Source of the DNA: Saccoglossus kowalevskii
Taxonomy: Eukaryota; Hemichordata; Enteropneusta; Harrimaniidae
Assembly: GCF_000003605.2 (NCBI RefSeq)
Contig: NW_003155237.1
Coordinates: 912,263 to 971,562 of the forward strand
Reading direction: 5' to 3'
DNA: 59,300 bases
Positions 24,901 to 38,270 of this stretch are shown here, piece after piece. The notes under the pieces were generated by a model. The model saw nothing but the letters and a program-made list of their open reading frames with translations. It searched no databases and had not been told where the DNA came from. Numbering within the stretch: the stretch's first letter is position 1; every line of letters starts with the position of its first letter. A program made the position numbers and the translations under genes.

Positions 24901-27900
24901 GAGAAAAGCATTCACGGGAATTTTAAGCCAAATGGATAATCGTTAATAAACGCAGTTGATAATGTAATTTTCCAGTGATACCTGAATCAACCGCATAGAC
25001 CTTGACTACTTTTGGATATTTTGGAAATCATATGTTGAATCATTTTCATGTCATGTCGCCATAGTGACCGTGCATACATATTAAAATACCCAAATTTTGC
25101 GAAATATGATACAGAATAAAGTCGATGTATATACCAAGTCTACATATATCACGTTTGAATCGTAACACCGTCTTCAGACTCACGAAAGCCACGGGTCTTC
25201 TTTGATATAGCTGTATGTTCATTTCATCACCAAGCTGCATCCGTTCGTATTGTAACAAAATAAACTGATATCAGCGAATCGTGATTGATAATGGAATTTT
25301 ATATTTCCGAGTTTTTATCTATTTTTTTATTTCTACACATATGTACTACATAGTCGAAAATAACATGGCCATTAGTTGTTGACGTAACACGGAATTCACA
25401 ACTTTCGTCATTTCCTTATATGGCGTGGGGACTAGATATATAATCAAAATAAAGAGCGGAGATGTATTACTATATATCATGTTGAAGATTTGTTATTCCC
25501 CTTTCGCTTAGAAAAAAAGTTAAAAACACGACCACCTGTTGACAATTCATTCACAGTTTGTGGTGTTTATGCTTTATTTGAATCCATGTTCAACATTATT
25601 TACTCGGTATTGAACTGCAATGGAAACGACCATCTTCGTGTATACCAATTGACCCGAGGAATAAAATAATCTACTCTACGAATTAGTAAAGGGCAAGGCA
25701 TTGGCAGAGAAGGAATTATATCAAGTTTTAATGGCGCCAACGCAAACTACAGACAAGTACGCGGTGTATTATGTCTATGGGCTCTTGTTTCGGATGAAAA
25801 CTGATAGTATAAATCAATAAACAAAACAACATTTTCTAGAGATTTTTCTGTCTTTTTCCCCGTTAACTCCCGTGGTTTCAAGGCATTCAATGGAAGCTTA
25901 TTTGTCACGATGCACTCCAGGCCATCTTTGGAATTAAATATCGTTAGTGAAATTGAATAGCTACATAATGTATATTTATCGCAGTGACACTGAAATCGCA
26001 ACATAATCAATTCACCAAATGTTCAACTACAAATAAAAATCCAAATGTACGAAATTTGTAAACCTGATCCAAGAAACGTAAAAAAAACATTTGAAGATGC
26101 TTGCGGATGGAATATATAAGAAAGGTTTTACATACGTGAGTGAGTTGAAACATTAATAGAACTGTTTTTCGCACACCACGTCGTGGTTTTTGTTGTTGTT
26201 GATGATGATGTTAACATTATTTATTTACATTTATGTAAAGAAAAAAAAATGCGAAACTTGCGCAGCAATCAAAAAGCTGAAAAATGTATTGGATTGATTG
26301 ATCCATTCTATATTTCATGGCCATTACCGCCAGCTATATTCCTGATTTAACAACTCGCAACCGTAACAATATGACGTTCTGTAAGTAACATCATATGTTG
26401 TGAAATGATAGTGTTTTGCAGCAAAAGGAGGGGCGCTTTTTACGGCATGATACCCGTTATTTTATGTACGAGCCATTTTCTATTGTTTTCGCTTGCATTA
26501 TAATTATTATACCGTAAAAGATGAATAAGGTTAAGTTGTATTACAGTTCTCAAAGGGAAAGCGATATTCTAAATAATTCTTCCAATTCAAAACGTGTGTT
26601 ATGATTGATTCAACCAATGTCGCTTTAATACAGTGACGTTTTCTCTCTTATGAGTTAATAAACATTCGTGTGAAACCAATCTAAAAAAAATCCCATTGTT
26701 GGGGTATACCATCATCGCAAGATTCACAACTCCAACTGTACTAATGCGTCTAGATACCATGGTAGTCATTGGCTAAATTGCGTAATCTAAAATAACGATA
26801 ATATATGTAATCTAACGTTTAATATATTCATCTGAACTATCCGTTAGAGGGTTTTCAGAACGGAACTGTAAAATTAAACGCGACATCAAAGCAGTCGTTA
26901 CATCTTAATAAACTTTCTATAAAAAATGTGTGAACAAGTAAACGAAAGTAACGTAGTCATGTTTATTGGAGCATGCGCATTAGGCGCATTACACAACCTG
27001 GAAGCTTGTCACGACATAGACGTATGTAAAGTTTGCTTAGGGCATAGCAATTAATTAATGTATGTGTGCATATCTATCTTTATGGGACAATCACTCGAGT
27101 CGTGATACTGATATGCATTTAAACATAACAGAACAATACAACATCAATACCGTAGGTAGAATACAATACAGAAGATAAAACAAAAACCTGACGTTCTATA
27201 GTAAGCAATTTATCTTAGCGGCGACACATGCGGGCTGGAATTACATGCTGCAACCAGGTCCTGTTCACAGGTTTAAACAAAATCAAATCTTTTTTGAGAC
27301 ATTGAAGTTCACATAAATTTGTTTTATTCTTCTAATTTGAAATTCAAGTTATGTACATTTCGCATTATCGGAGGCAGGGTAATAGTTACATTTCCCTGTT
27401 GACGGATGTGGTCGGTTGAAGGTGTATGGGCATCAACATTTGCTACGATACGTTGTCGTGTCTGCGTGTTTACTTTTGTCGCTACGGTTTCTCACGTGAT
27501 AAATGACAAAGAACAATTAAAGGAAAGGCACTGCTCGCTTGTCACATAATTTGTCAGATGGGAATGTAGTCAGACTGGCACAACATGACTGAGTGAGTGA
27601 GTGAGTCATTGATTGGAACGCTTATCATGGTCGTCATACATTGACGTAATCGCGATCCCGTTCTGCCAGTGGAAGACAAATTAAGAAGAGTCAATATCTC
27701 CTGTCAACATTAACTGGATTACTCACATGCATTAGTCATGGTAACCGGCTATATCCACAATGTTTACAGGTATAATCTGAAAGTTTGGGGGAAATAATGT
27801 CAAATTTATTTAAACGACATACTTTAAAAGCGAGCAAATTTGAAAAAAAGAAAATCATCCTCATCACCGACTTTTGGGGTGTTTTCCGCAGAAATGAGAC

Positions 27901-30900
27901 ATGGGCTACATTATACTAGTATATATACGATATAAATATATGGCTATGTAACTAGACACATTGACAACTCTTTTCCAATTACACACACGACAAGAGGTCC
28001 TAATATCAATTTATGGCGAATTCCGAAGTGCAATAGTTGCCTCTTGGGAGCAAAATCAAAGTGTAAAGTGATGGCGCGCGGTAACTTCTCAGTAGGGCTT
28101 CGCGAAAAAAAAAATCCTACCGCAATTGTCAAAAGACTCACCGAGAGAATTTCCTGCCGTCGATTTTATATAATTGGCGACGAACATGGAAGCGATGTTA
28201 GTAGCGTTATTATCGGCAGATAATTGGGCCAACTTTAATCAAATTTTCCCTTTTACGCTGCAAGCGACACATACGAGAACTAACTGTAATTAATAAAGAT
28301 TTATGGCTTGGGAATCAGAAGAGACAGAATCAATTGCTGCGCATGTGAAAATATTCAAAATAAAACAGTGAGTGTCATGCACCCGTTTTACGCCATGAAT
28401 TCATTCTTCTATATTGAAGGACTGTTTCCGGGAAAACGTCAAAAGAAAGTACGGGAATTATAAATACGTTTCATTTTTGACAATCAGTGGTTTGTTAGTT
28501 ACTATCAAATACCTCAAGCCCTCACACTCATACATTGGATCAAATAAATGTTTAATTTTAAACGCCCCGCCACGATGCGCACAATTGCTCCGAGCAGCCG
28601 AGACGGGGAGATGCATTTAATCAATTTTAATATTAACGAACAGTCACAGAACTATACGATCTCCTTATATAGATCCTTTTTCCTTGCCGAGTTCCGTCTC
28701 CGTGTACCCCTGACCGGCATTACTGGTATGAGTAACACGTTAAGTCTATAGCTGGTATTGACTTCATTTATTATTAGCTTATACTACGTTGCATTTCCCA
28801 GAAGTACTTTAGCTACTTTGCCGATATTATTGTTTATTGTACATGGCAGGCAGCCAATATTGAACAATCACCGTTTAAATAGCTACACGGCGAATTCACT
28901 TACATCGCCGCGTACTTGACTGCGGATGCACCGTACAGCTTATACTGAGTAACCGTGGAACATACGCTTCTTTCGATATCTCTAAAGTATGGTCCTTGAT
29001 ATGTGCCGGGGAAAAATATTGTGTTCTTGATTATTAATTTTAGCGACTTTCTTTTTTGTCGTCGTAAATTATCCTAAACGCGGGCACGTGTCACCTAACA
29101 ATGGGTATTCAACAACACTTATTAAATGCAAGTTGCAGTCAACAAAAGACGACATTTTATGATTCGATTGTATTCCTTCTCGTGAGTATTTTCTCACAAA
29201 TTACCAAATAATCATCGAATTATTCTATCAGGACACCTGACTGCAAAATCGTAATTTCTAGTCGAGATCGAGGCAATCGTGAGTAATGTCTCGACACATT
29301 TGTTCGCTTGGCTGCGTCACCGCTCTCCCGCGGGTTCATTTTCATATTTCCACCTAGACGAACTGACTCGTAAGCCAGGGCCATGTATGAATACAACATG
29401 AGCTTGTGACTAGACGAAATATACACAAGGACACAGACGACGGGAGCTTGTCTGACTCACCTTCTAAAGATTGAAATGTATTACTGTCACGTAAGCGTAA
29501 ATGGTACTGGCGCTATCGTAACTAGACATAGGCATCTCGTTGATGACCCTGTTTTAGTGTGTCAATTGCGTTGTAATTATATTATTTTTCCCGGGAAATA
29601 TACGGTTTTCATGTAGCGCTGACATATCTGCAACACGGGCATTTAAAGGGCGTTCTACCGCCCCAAATAGTGAACTGTTTTCAATTTTCGTGAGTGGCAC
29701 TTTTTCTACTCCCAGTAATCAAAATTACGATTCTGAGTAGATGTTCTCGCCTGACGTCTAACTACCGACCCGATGGCCCCAAAAGTATCTAGGAAAAACA
29801 GCGACTGTCAATAAAATATGCGATGGTGTGATGAACACGACACTTGAACGGTGACTTAGCAACGCCAGTCAGAGTTGTTCGATGCCGTAACAGACATATG
29901 GGGTCGTCAGAAAATATACAATGTACACAACGTACTTATCTACATAACTTAAAACAGTATCACTCGGAGGTTGGCGCGTGTTGGCCCGTCTGTCACATTC
30001 CCGATCCTTCGACAAACATTCTTATTGCGACGGTGCAATCTGCTTTATTTCATGATCAGTTATTTATAGTTTCAGTCTTCTAACTCTCATGCAGGCAATA
30101 GTTCAAATCCGTGTCGACCCCCTCCCGTTGCTCTTAAAAAAAATTTCAATACGAAAGTGTTCTGATTAGATTCAGATAAAATGGATTGGTTCTTAAAAAA
30201 CAAACGGTTTCTAGCATGGAACGTCAAAACTTATGATATCAAATTAAATTGCATATATTACATATATAGACAAACTAAATAACTATTAGTTGGCAGTGCA
30301 CGTAAGCGGAGTTCCACGTAAAGAACCAAATATGATTCATTATGTTTTACCATTTTTACTGTATCACGGTGATGTGTTTGTTCACGGTGGATGATAAACT
30401 GATGCGCTTGTATATTTGAATGTCTATCAGATATATTTATTGAGAGTAAAACTTGAGAATAGAATACATTTAATTAAAACTATAAAAAAAAATTCTGAAA
30501 CATTAATCACTGATATTCGTCGTTACTATGAATACGATATTGGAAGGATTTCTCAATGCGGAGAAATCTTAGTATTTACTTAGTGTATATATGAATTGTG
30601 GGATATTATGCTATATTCTGAAAATTTTAAACAGTGTCGGATTGAACGTAAGCCAACAATTAAGTAATTCAGTTTACTAACATGCATATTTTAAAAAATT
30701 ACAGATTCACGGTATTTCGTTCTGATAATTAAAATTGTCTAGAAAATATTGCTCCTCAAACACATAATAACAAATATGTGAATACACACTAACGAAACTG
30801 AGGCTCCGAAAAGTAACGCCAAACGTATGAAACGTGTGCAAGGTTAACTCCACAGCCGCGACCATACTATAAAAAAGTAAACAGAAAAAAAAAACGACAC

Positions 30901-33240
30901 ATGAGAATTCCGAAATGGAGCGGCAGATTGCATATAATGTGGCTGTGAAATATTGTCATCATATCGCCGGCAGGCATTAGACAGGTCCAATCCACAGTAA
31001 TGCAATTTGCTACTGCGTTAATTTACGATTGGTGTGTCGCGACCGGCTACTTGACGGTCGACCATACGCAGTCTTTTATCGACCCTTGTTGTGCACACAC
31101 CAGTCCTCAAAGATAAGAGGCGACCCCAGACGAAGAAGGGGTCACGCGCTTCAAGCACCGCCCCACTTCTGTGCTTGTTCGCAGCTTGGTCGTATACATA
31201 TAGATGATTCTTTTTTTTAATCGAGAGGAAGGGGGAAATTGACGGCAACAATGCCTTAATGACCGTTGATGCACTCCGCTGTTCTGGAATTGATTACATA
31301 TTTTAGTCGTCGTCGATACCAATCATGCACATCCATGGTTCCATACACGCAGATTGAAATTTAAGCAATAAAGTTCACAATGCCTGCCCCGACAATGAAT
31401 GGCTTTTAATGTATACAATAATAAGTACATTTATATTGATCGACTAAGCATATATCATTAAAAACATTCCATATGTCAATGAGAAAAGCCGTATTTTTTC
31501 GAAAAACTATCGAAATTCCCACAGAGAAAGAAAGAAATGCACATGCTCTTCCGTCTTCTAATAAAAACACACCAAGTCGCGCACTGCTTCCGAGAAACGA
31601 AAATAGCGGGAATTTGGTGAAATAAATTGCGGATGCTTACTTGCACAACAAAGCAATTTATTAAGCATGTAAAGAAGCAGAAAACTTGTTGAATTATTAA
31701 TAGCGAAAGATTACTAAATTCTGGACTCGTAAATGTTTGATGGATTCCTGCGCACAGTGACTGTCGTCCGGAAACGAACACCGCGATGACAGAATCCACA
31801 CAACCGTGCTGCTATCGCCGGCACGTGCCACTTGATTGAATTGAACACGCGCCGCGCTTGAGCCTGAAATACTCTGACAATTTAACAACATACGTAATTT
31901 CATTTCCATTGTTTTTTCACACTGGAGAAACGCGACCCTAACCCCGTCGAAGTGTATAATGTCTTGCATTTGACAAAGAACCGAATCTCAAATTATGTAC
32001 TGTACCATAACTTAAGTATTGAACGCACTGCTTGCTTGCAGCTGAATTGATTACAAAAGCTCCACCGAGGGCACGTGTACCTTCTAAGTTTCCAGTGACG
32101 TAGAGGCCCTCTAGACCAATAGAAATTGACAAACGTCGACATTTTAACGGCGAGTTGGAATTTATCACGACGGTCCTGGTAAATTCACCCACCCACGTTC
32201 TTCGCAAATAAAAATAATCTACTGTGCATACCACACTGTCAATGTCTTAGAGACGATCAGTTTTTGTCTTTTTTAAAATAGTGCACTATATTTACTTGTT
32301 CAGTAGTTTAGTCATGTTTTTTCACAGCCTAATATGATTTTCATTATCAGACATATTCTTGTATTATGGACATGTGTATGAAACACAGGACTCGTGTTTG
32401 AAAACCACACGATGTTAATATTCAATTAATAACACGAATGCTTATGTGTGCGTCGTTCGAGACCATATTCTAACCCGATGTTTGTTCTCCGTGATTTTTT
32501 AATCTTATAATATTGTTTTCTGTTATCTTATTAATTATTATTATTAATTATCTCCGAATGGATTACAATAGTTAAAACAGTATCATATCATGCGACGGTT
32601 AATCAATGCGTTCCTTCGTTTGGTTAAACGTGCCGAAACAAATGCCGATGTACCACGTTTTAAAACCGCATTTCCCACGTCTTTCCCTTCCGATGGATGA
32701 GTTCAATCCCGGTTGATTGTTTGTTTGTATCATGACGCTTCTTTCTTTTAGTAGTTTTTTTTTTTCGGTTAGAACATAAAAGAACAACTACTGGTAAATG
32801 AGCTGTCTGTACTCCCAAAGCCGTTAAACGCAAATGCTGAGGGCGAGTTTTGGTACTAATTTCACAAACAAACTTGAGGGGTCCGAGTTTTATTAAATTC
32901 ACACGACCATATACACTGGTATATAGGAGAACAAAGACCTATTCGTGGTTCATTAATTCGGTAGATTCCCATGGTGATATCCACCGTCCCGCTGGATTTA
33001 GTTGCATATTTATTTGTTTTCTATCAAAATGCAGTACGTGCCCATGTGTTCAGCTCGAGCCTAAATGGGCCCCATACCTCGAAGACGACAAAAATAGCAC
33101 AACAAAATAAAAAAGAAGAAAAAATCCAGATAATTACATTTCAAATGTGTTTCGGAATTTCTACACGCCAGCCCGATATAAAATAGCATTGCATTGTGGT
33201 ATACTAGTATGTGCTACCGTCGTCTATTCTATGCGTAGTT
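21991..33240. other. Intergenic sequence, no gene seen
   Basis: About 11 kb with no supported gene on either strand. Open frames are short (under about 110 codons), without motifs or paired splice sites. Simple repeats present: TA at 23,701-23,721, GAGT at 27,591-27,606 and several A/T runs. CpG stays frequent through the region. Confidence 0.5.
23701..23721. repeat. TA dinucleotide microsatellite
   Basis: About ten uninterrupted TA units in AT-rich sequence. Confidence 0.9.
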
Positions 33241-33330
33241 CGATATTACGTCATTATTTGTGACGTCACATCATTCAACATCGGCTAGTCTATATAAATG
33301 TCAGTGGGGCCACGATGTAAATGCATGTGG
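33241..33330 (+). promoter_or_regulatory. CRE plus TATA promoter-like block
   Basis: TTACGTCA (33,246-33,253) and the full CRE TGACGTCA (33,261-33,268) are followed 22 bp later by TATATAAA (33,291-33,298). This is the order and spacing of a classic cAMP-responsive TATA promoter on the + strand, with a start expected near 33,320. No coding exon was recognised downstream, so the product, if any, could be a non-coding RNA or a first exon whose partners I cannot see. Confidence 0.35.
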
Positions 33331-33617
33331 ATGATAAGTAACTGTTGATACGCTGACAAATTCCTCGTGTTCCATCACGCTGTTTATTCATATACAATAA
33401 GTCTAAATTGCTCAAAATAATTTCAAAGACCTGTTGGTAATGCATTGTTGTGACAACTTAGAGGACAATACAAAGACTACACCAATGAATATATGTGTAT
33501 TCATGGTTCTAACTTGAATAAATATTATGCCATACTATCATCTGTCCTGATCCGAGCCGGTAACAGAGAACAGACGTGGAATGTGATGACAATAAACTAC
33601 TCATGAACGGCTCGCGC

Positions 33618-33660
33618 AAACATATGCAAATAAGCGCGCATCGGTCTATCACGTGATGCA
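33618..33660. promoter_or_regulatory. POU octamer/E-box composite
   Basis: CATATGCAAAT at 33,621-33,631 combines a CATATG E-box with a POU octamer, and a CACGTG-type site (TCACGTGA) follows near 33,650. The same 11-mer occurs in the INSM-like promoter at 18,461-18,471, together with a CACGTG 15 bp away there. Function is inferred only. Confidence 0.3.
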
Positions 33661-33982
33661 ATGGACATACTAGTATATGTACTATATAGTAGTGTATACT
33701 CGGGAACCTGACATGCCCTGTACGATGTATACACGGATCTGTACCAGCCTTACCAGGGACACCAAACACAAACGGCAAAACTGTTTCAAAGAAGTCTAGC
33801 GCAGTCTGAAATTACTTTTCAGTGAAAAAAATGCTTAACCCTGACTGACATTTGTTGCAAATTATACGACAAGTTTACTCAGAAAATAGCTTTTCATTTC
33901 ACAAAACAAGTTCGAATCATGGATATAACGGATACCGGTAATTGATTATGGTTCGATTTTAACGCGCAAATAACCTGTAACC

Positions 33983-34055
33983 CGGGTGATGGTACAGTGG
34001 TTATCGTGTTCGCCTCGCATCAGGAAGGGTCTGGGTCCGATTCACTGTTCACTCA
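33983..34055 (+). repeat. tRNA-Val-like relic, possible SINE head
   Basis: The stretch AGTGGTTATC..GTTCGCCT matches the D-arm and anticodon arm of animal tRNA-Val, and GGTCCGATTC is close to the B-box. It can be laid out at tRNA length: the acceptor halves CGGGTGA (33,983-33,989) and TCACTCA (34,049-34,055) pair at 6 of 7 positions, and the T loop has 7 bases. The anticodon position reads CGC. The anticodon, D and T stems are only partly paired, so it is not a working tRNA. It is either a tRNA pseudogene or the promoter part of a tRNA-derived SINE whose body continues to about 34,150. Confidence 0.5.
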
Positions 34056-34150
34056 GCAATACAAACTTGTACAGTCTGCCTTACCTTCAAAGCACGCGGT
34101 AGTAGTTTTGGACTGACTGGTTTGCATGCTTTGAATTTCAAATTAGCTCC

Positions 34151-36200
34151 GAAAATAAACAAAACCAGGAGGAGACAGTAGTGACTTCAATGTCCGAAAA
34201 TGTCCCCTGATTTATTTATTTATTTTACCGCAAGATGATGTTGCTGTAATTTTGTTGTTTTTCTCTATCAAGTGTACGTGTTTAAAACAACTTTTTTTTT
34301 TTAAACTTTCCTATAAAATTGTTTCCAACTCTAATATCCAACCCCTTAGCACGGTAAATATGAACAACGCTTACACAATTTTGATGAATGAACCAGTTTG
34401 GAGCAATCGATTCACCATACAAACAGTCATCACGACTTGCACTCCGAAAGCTGAACACAATATTTTGCCGAATGTCGTGCGACACTTGCGAAGTGGTCGA
34501 CATATTTGTACTTTAGCAACACGTCACCGTCTGTGGCGCAAACAGCTTTACACCCGCCATATTTATCTCGTACTTTGCGCAAGATGACGACGCCGGATCG
34601 CGAGTTGGGTTATTGACGAGTGGCATGTTTCCCGTGACCGACAGAAAAAATAACATTTAAACCCCGTAGTTAAACCGGCGGGTTTTTATCAGAGTTGTAA
34701 CATGCATATAATAGAGATAATTATCAAATGCGAACCCAACTTTAACCGATTGTCTAAAAAATATTGACTATCAGTGGATTACATATTCAGTATATGTTAC
34801 AGCACGTTGGAAATTTGTCAAGAGTTCTTGGACCGAATCCGACCTATGAACTATGCTGCGTTTAGAGAAGTTCACAATTACATACCTATTTAAGATTCAG
34901 TAATTGCAAATAGACGAAGGAAATGTGACAACCTCTTCATTCAAGCGTAAGACCTTGGGCACCGCGTAGTTAAAGAAAGCGCCGCCAAGCTAAAAGAAAC
35001 GCGCTCTTTTCCTTTTCCCGACTTCATAAAAGCACGAAAGGGTGCCTAATTTAGTAAAATTATTTGCACCCATTTTATATAAATGCCAGGAATAGTCACG
35101 TGGGAAGATTATGGACACCAAGTCGGCTCGGTGTTCTTATTCGCGACAATAGCAAAGCAATCTGGAAAATAATTACATAATTCCGCGTTTGAAGAAAATG
35201 GAGGGGGGGGGGGGGGTATTCACAAATAGTAGGTAGTGAGTGCGAGCCCCAAATCGTTCGCAGTCACCTGTCTATTATCATAGTAATTTAGAGTGTAATT
35301 TCACGATGGCAAATGTCAATATATAGACTACGTTTTAAGTAGAAATTCTCGCAGGGGCATCAAATTTAGGAGAAGCTCAATAAAACGTTGCTGTGTCATT
35401 TATACGAGTTGATTTTCTACGAAACTTCGGATTACCAGACACTCGCCTAAAATATGTTTCTTCATTCAATTTCACATCTAGTTACACCCCTTTCCTGAAA
35501 TGATGTGGAGAGCGGGCAAACAAGTCAAACAAATATGAAAGGGAGTCCTCTCGTCGAAGGGCTGGTTATAATTTTTTTTATTTTCCCCCTCTTTAGTTCA
35601 AATTAGTCAATACAACTTCTAGAACTGCAAAATGTATTTTGTCATAAAAAATACATTGTTAAGGTACACCATTCATTGGCTACACTCACTTGAATTTTAA
35701 AATTTTCCTCGGATCTTTAATTGTTTACTATAGTAGTTATTCGACCAACGAGCATGACTGACTGCACACAACAAAGCACGTTGATTAGGTAATTGTCATT
35801 ATTAGCCCCACCACTTGCATTTAGTCTCACCTTTGAAGAATTATAAACGAAATAAAATTAATGATAGAAATACAGAGTAGACATTTCTGATGTATGCATT
35901 TGTTCAATAGCATTTTCATTGTTAGAGACTATTGCAACATCTTCCAGACGACAAGGGTAAACCACAGTGTGACGATATGTCATAATGTATACCAGCAATC
36001 GAACCACGTCATCGGTAAAACTGAAATAATCTCAAATTATACGGAAACAGCTGACCGAATTTGCCCTAGACATCAAGTGTCGATCAGAGAATACATACCT
36101 GTTGATTGCAAGTGTCTGATAAACTACTGGGTCACGATTTGTCGGAAAAAAAATATCATTGAACAGTTTAGAAGAATCTAAACAGTGGATGTTGCAAACC
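34151..36200. other. Intergenic sequence, no gene seen
   Basis: No supported gene. A 111-codon open frame at 34,252-34,587 has no motif. There is a poly-G run (35,204-35,217) and a hairpin at 35,040-35,071, where GGGTGC pairs with GCACCC and an inner AATTT with AAATT. Confidence 0.5.
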
Positions 36201-36363
36201 TTAAAGGGGAACCGCTCAATCCCATGGATTGCACCAAAGAATCATGGGACACTATTGTTTATGTTGTTTACAATGTTAATCTATCTTTTGTTATCCATTG
36301 TTATTTTAATCCAGAAAGTAAATTTGTTGTGAAATTAATCTTAACTGGAAGGTGCCCCTTTAA
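36201..36363. mobile_element. TTAA-type MITE, 163 bp
   Basis: The element begins TTAAAGGGGAACC and ends GGTGCCCCTTTAA, so its termini are inverted repeats matching at 12 of 13 positions, with TTAA at both edges. TTAA is the target duplication of piggyBac-like transposons, so this is probably a non-autonomous piggyBac-type or similar element. The 163-bp interior is AT-rich and non-coding. No transposase is present in the window, so any mobilisation would depend on one encoded elsewhere. Confidence 0.7.
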
Positions 36364-38270
36364 TTACTTCTGACGCCATGGTGCAAAAACCAATATTTTT
36401 ATGATGTGCTTTATATCGACAAGTCGTTTATACAGTTTCGAAATACCAGACTGGACTGGTACTTGTCCGTCGAATCCCCCATCGTAGTTCGTCACGTGAC
36501 GGTCTGGTTACATTATCTGGTAGAAAAACAGACAAACTAATTTTAATCAAAAATTCACCAATGTGATAACCGACGAGAACACAGAATTTTTCATTTGTCG
36601 AATGTCTGCCAGCAAAGGCACGAATACGCGATTTTCTCGGATACCGTACGAGATGCGACTAAAATTTTGAAATCTCTTGAAGTCGGGGTGCAGAGATCTC
36701 AGAATGGTTTTACAGTTTATGTAAGCTCGACTATGAGTTTCGCCAGGTTTGTCAGGTCACACAAGATCTCTTGATGTAACCATGGAGGTAACCATGGGGC
36801 AGAGCAGATTTGATGACGTCAATCTGTGTACATGTGCATGTATTGTTTCGGCTCACATAATCACGTGGACAAACCTGGATCATTTGTGATTCCAAGACAT
36901 ATCAAACAACTACGACATATTTAGAAAATATTTCTATTTAGACATCAATATTCGCTTCTTACTAAAACTCGTCACGATATACATATCCGTCGAACGAGTC
37001 TATGATAAAAAGACGACCCGGATGTAACCACGTCTATTGCAGGATCATTCAGTACAGAAGTCATGTATAGTAGTTTTTAGGTGCCGACCAAACTTGTACG
37101 TCAGTTTTGAAAACAAACCACACACCATTAATTCAATGTAGCCAAACGAAATGAGAAAAATATTACACAGTTTTGTAATGAGACAATGGAAAACCTCAAC
37201 GGAATACGGTAGGTTTAAAGAGCGATGATCGTCGCGCTGCGCATGTGTGTTAATAAACATTGTTTTTCCCATAATCCAATGCTTTTCTAATGAAATCACG
37301 AGTACAAGTTTTTACCTGGGAGTGATTTTCACTAATTACCGCCAGCGATTCCCCGATACCTTGAAATAACTAAAAAAATACCTAATTAAAGCTTGGTACC
37401 CTCTCAATTTGCACTCGTTGATCTACGCAACAATCAAAGTCGCTGTCGTTGTTTATTTGAGACCCATACCTCGCGCATGCGTAGCGCGATGCCCACCGTC
37501 CTTTAAATTTACTTGGCCGATTTGACGTACATTTTGCTTATTGTGGATAGGGTTTCTTTAGTAAGCATCGAGCCATTTACTTGCGCCTGATCAATTAAGC
37601 ATTGTAATGTGTTTCAGATCTAAACGGGTAATCTGAGACACCGTTGCACATATATAATGTTCAATGACGGCTCTAGCCCCCGGGCGTCCATTCACCCGAT
37701 TCGTTTTTTTTTAGAATTTAGAGACAAAAAATGCCATCAGCGACCAAAACCTTTCCGAGTTAAACGGTTGCTCATTAAAAACAGCAAGTTTTTCAACCCG
37801 CCGGTATGCACGCATAAATATGCGTTATTTGATCTTTGTTATCTTGTGTAATAAACGGGCTTCAGCGTGTTGATTTTATTTGTGGTCGTATACATTTAAT
37901 TTACGTCCCTTTATTTTGAAATCGAACATCTACACCACAATAGGAAGTGGGATACTCCATCTTATCTTTACCTTTATTTCATTGGATGGCTGATAAGAAA
38001 ACGATAATTTGGCAGTTACTATCAGATATAATTACACAAAGTGAATGTCCGGATTCGGTTACATCAATTTCTAGTAATTATATAGTTTTCCTCCTATTAC
38101 ATTAAATGATTCACGTCATATTAAAACCACGATTTCTTCATAGCTTTTCTTATTTAAGTCAGTTGGGCCGATGCTATGCAAAGACAGGTCTATATTGCCA
38201 GATTGTATTCCATGTATACAATAACCATTGGTAAGAATCAACATAGTACAAATCAAGACAAATAAAACCG
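36364..38270. other. Intergenic sequence, no gene seen
   Basis: No supported gene. It contains CRE-like TGACGTCA near 36,814 and a very CpG-rich patch around 37,440-37,505. The region ends where CpG frequency drops sharply. Confidence 0.5.

Noticed and set aside
30085-30125. AGTTCAAATCC resembling a tRNA B-box
   Set aside because: No A-box or pairable acceptor stem exists at the right distance upstream.
31476-31799. 107-codon minus-strand frame
   Set aside because: No recognisable domain or splice context; taken as chance.
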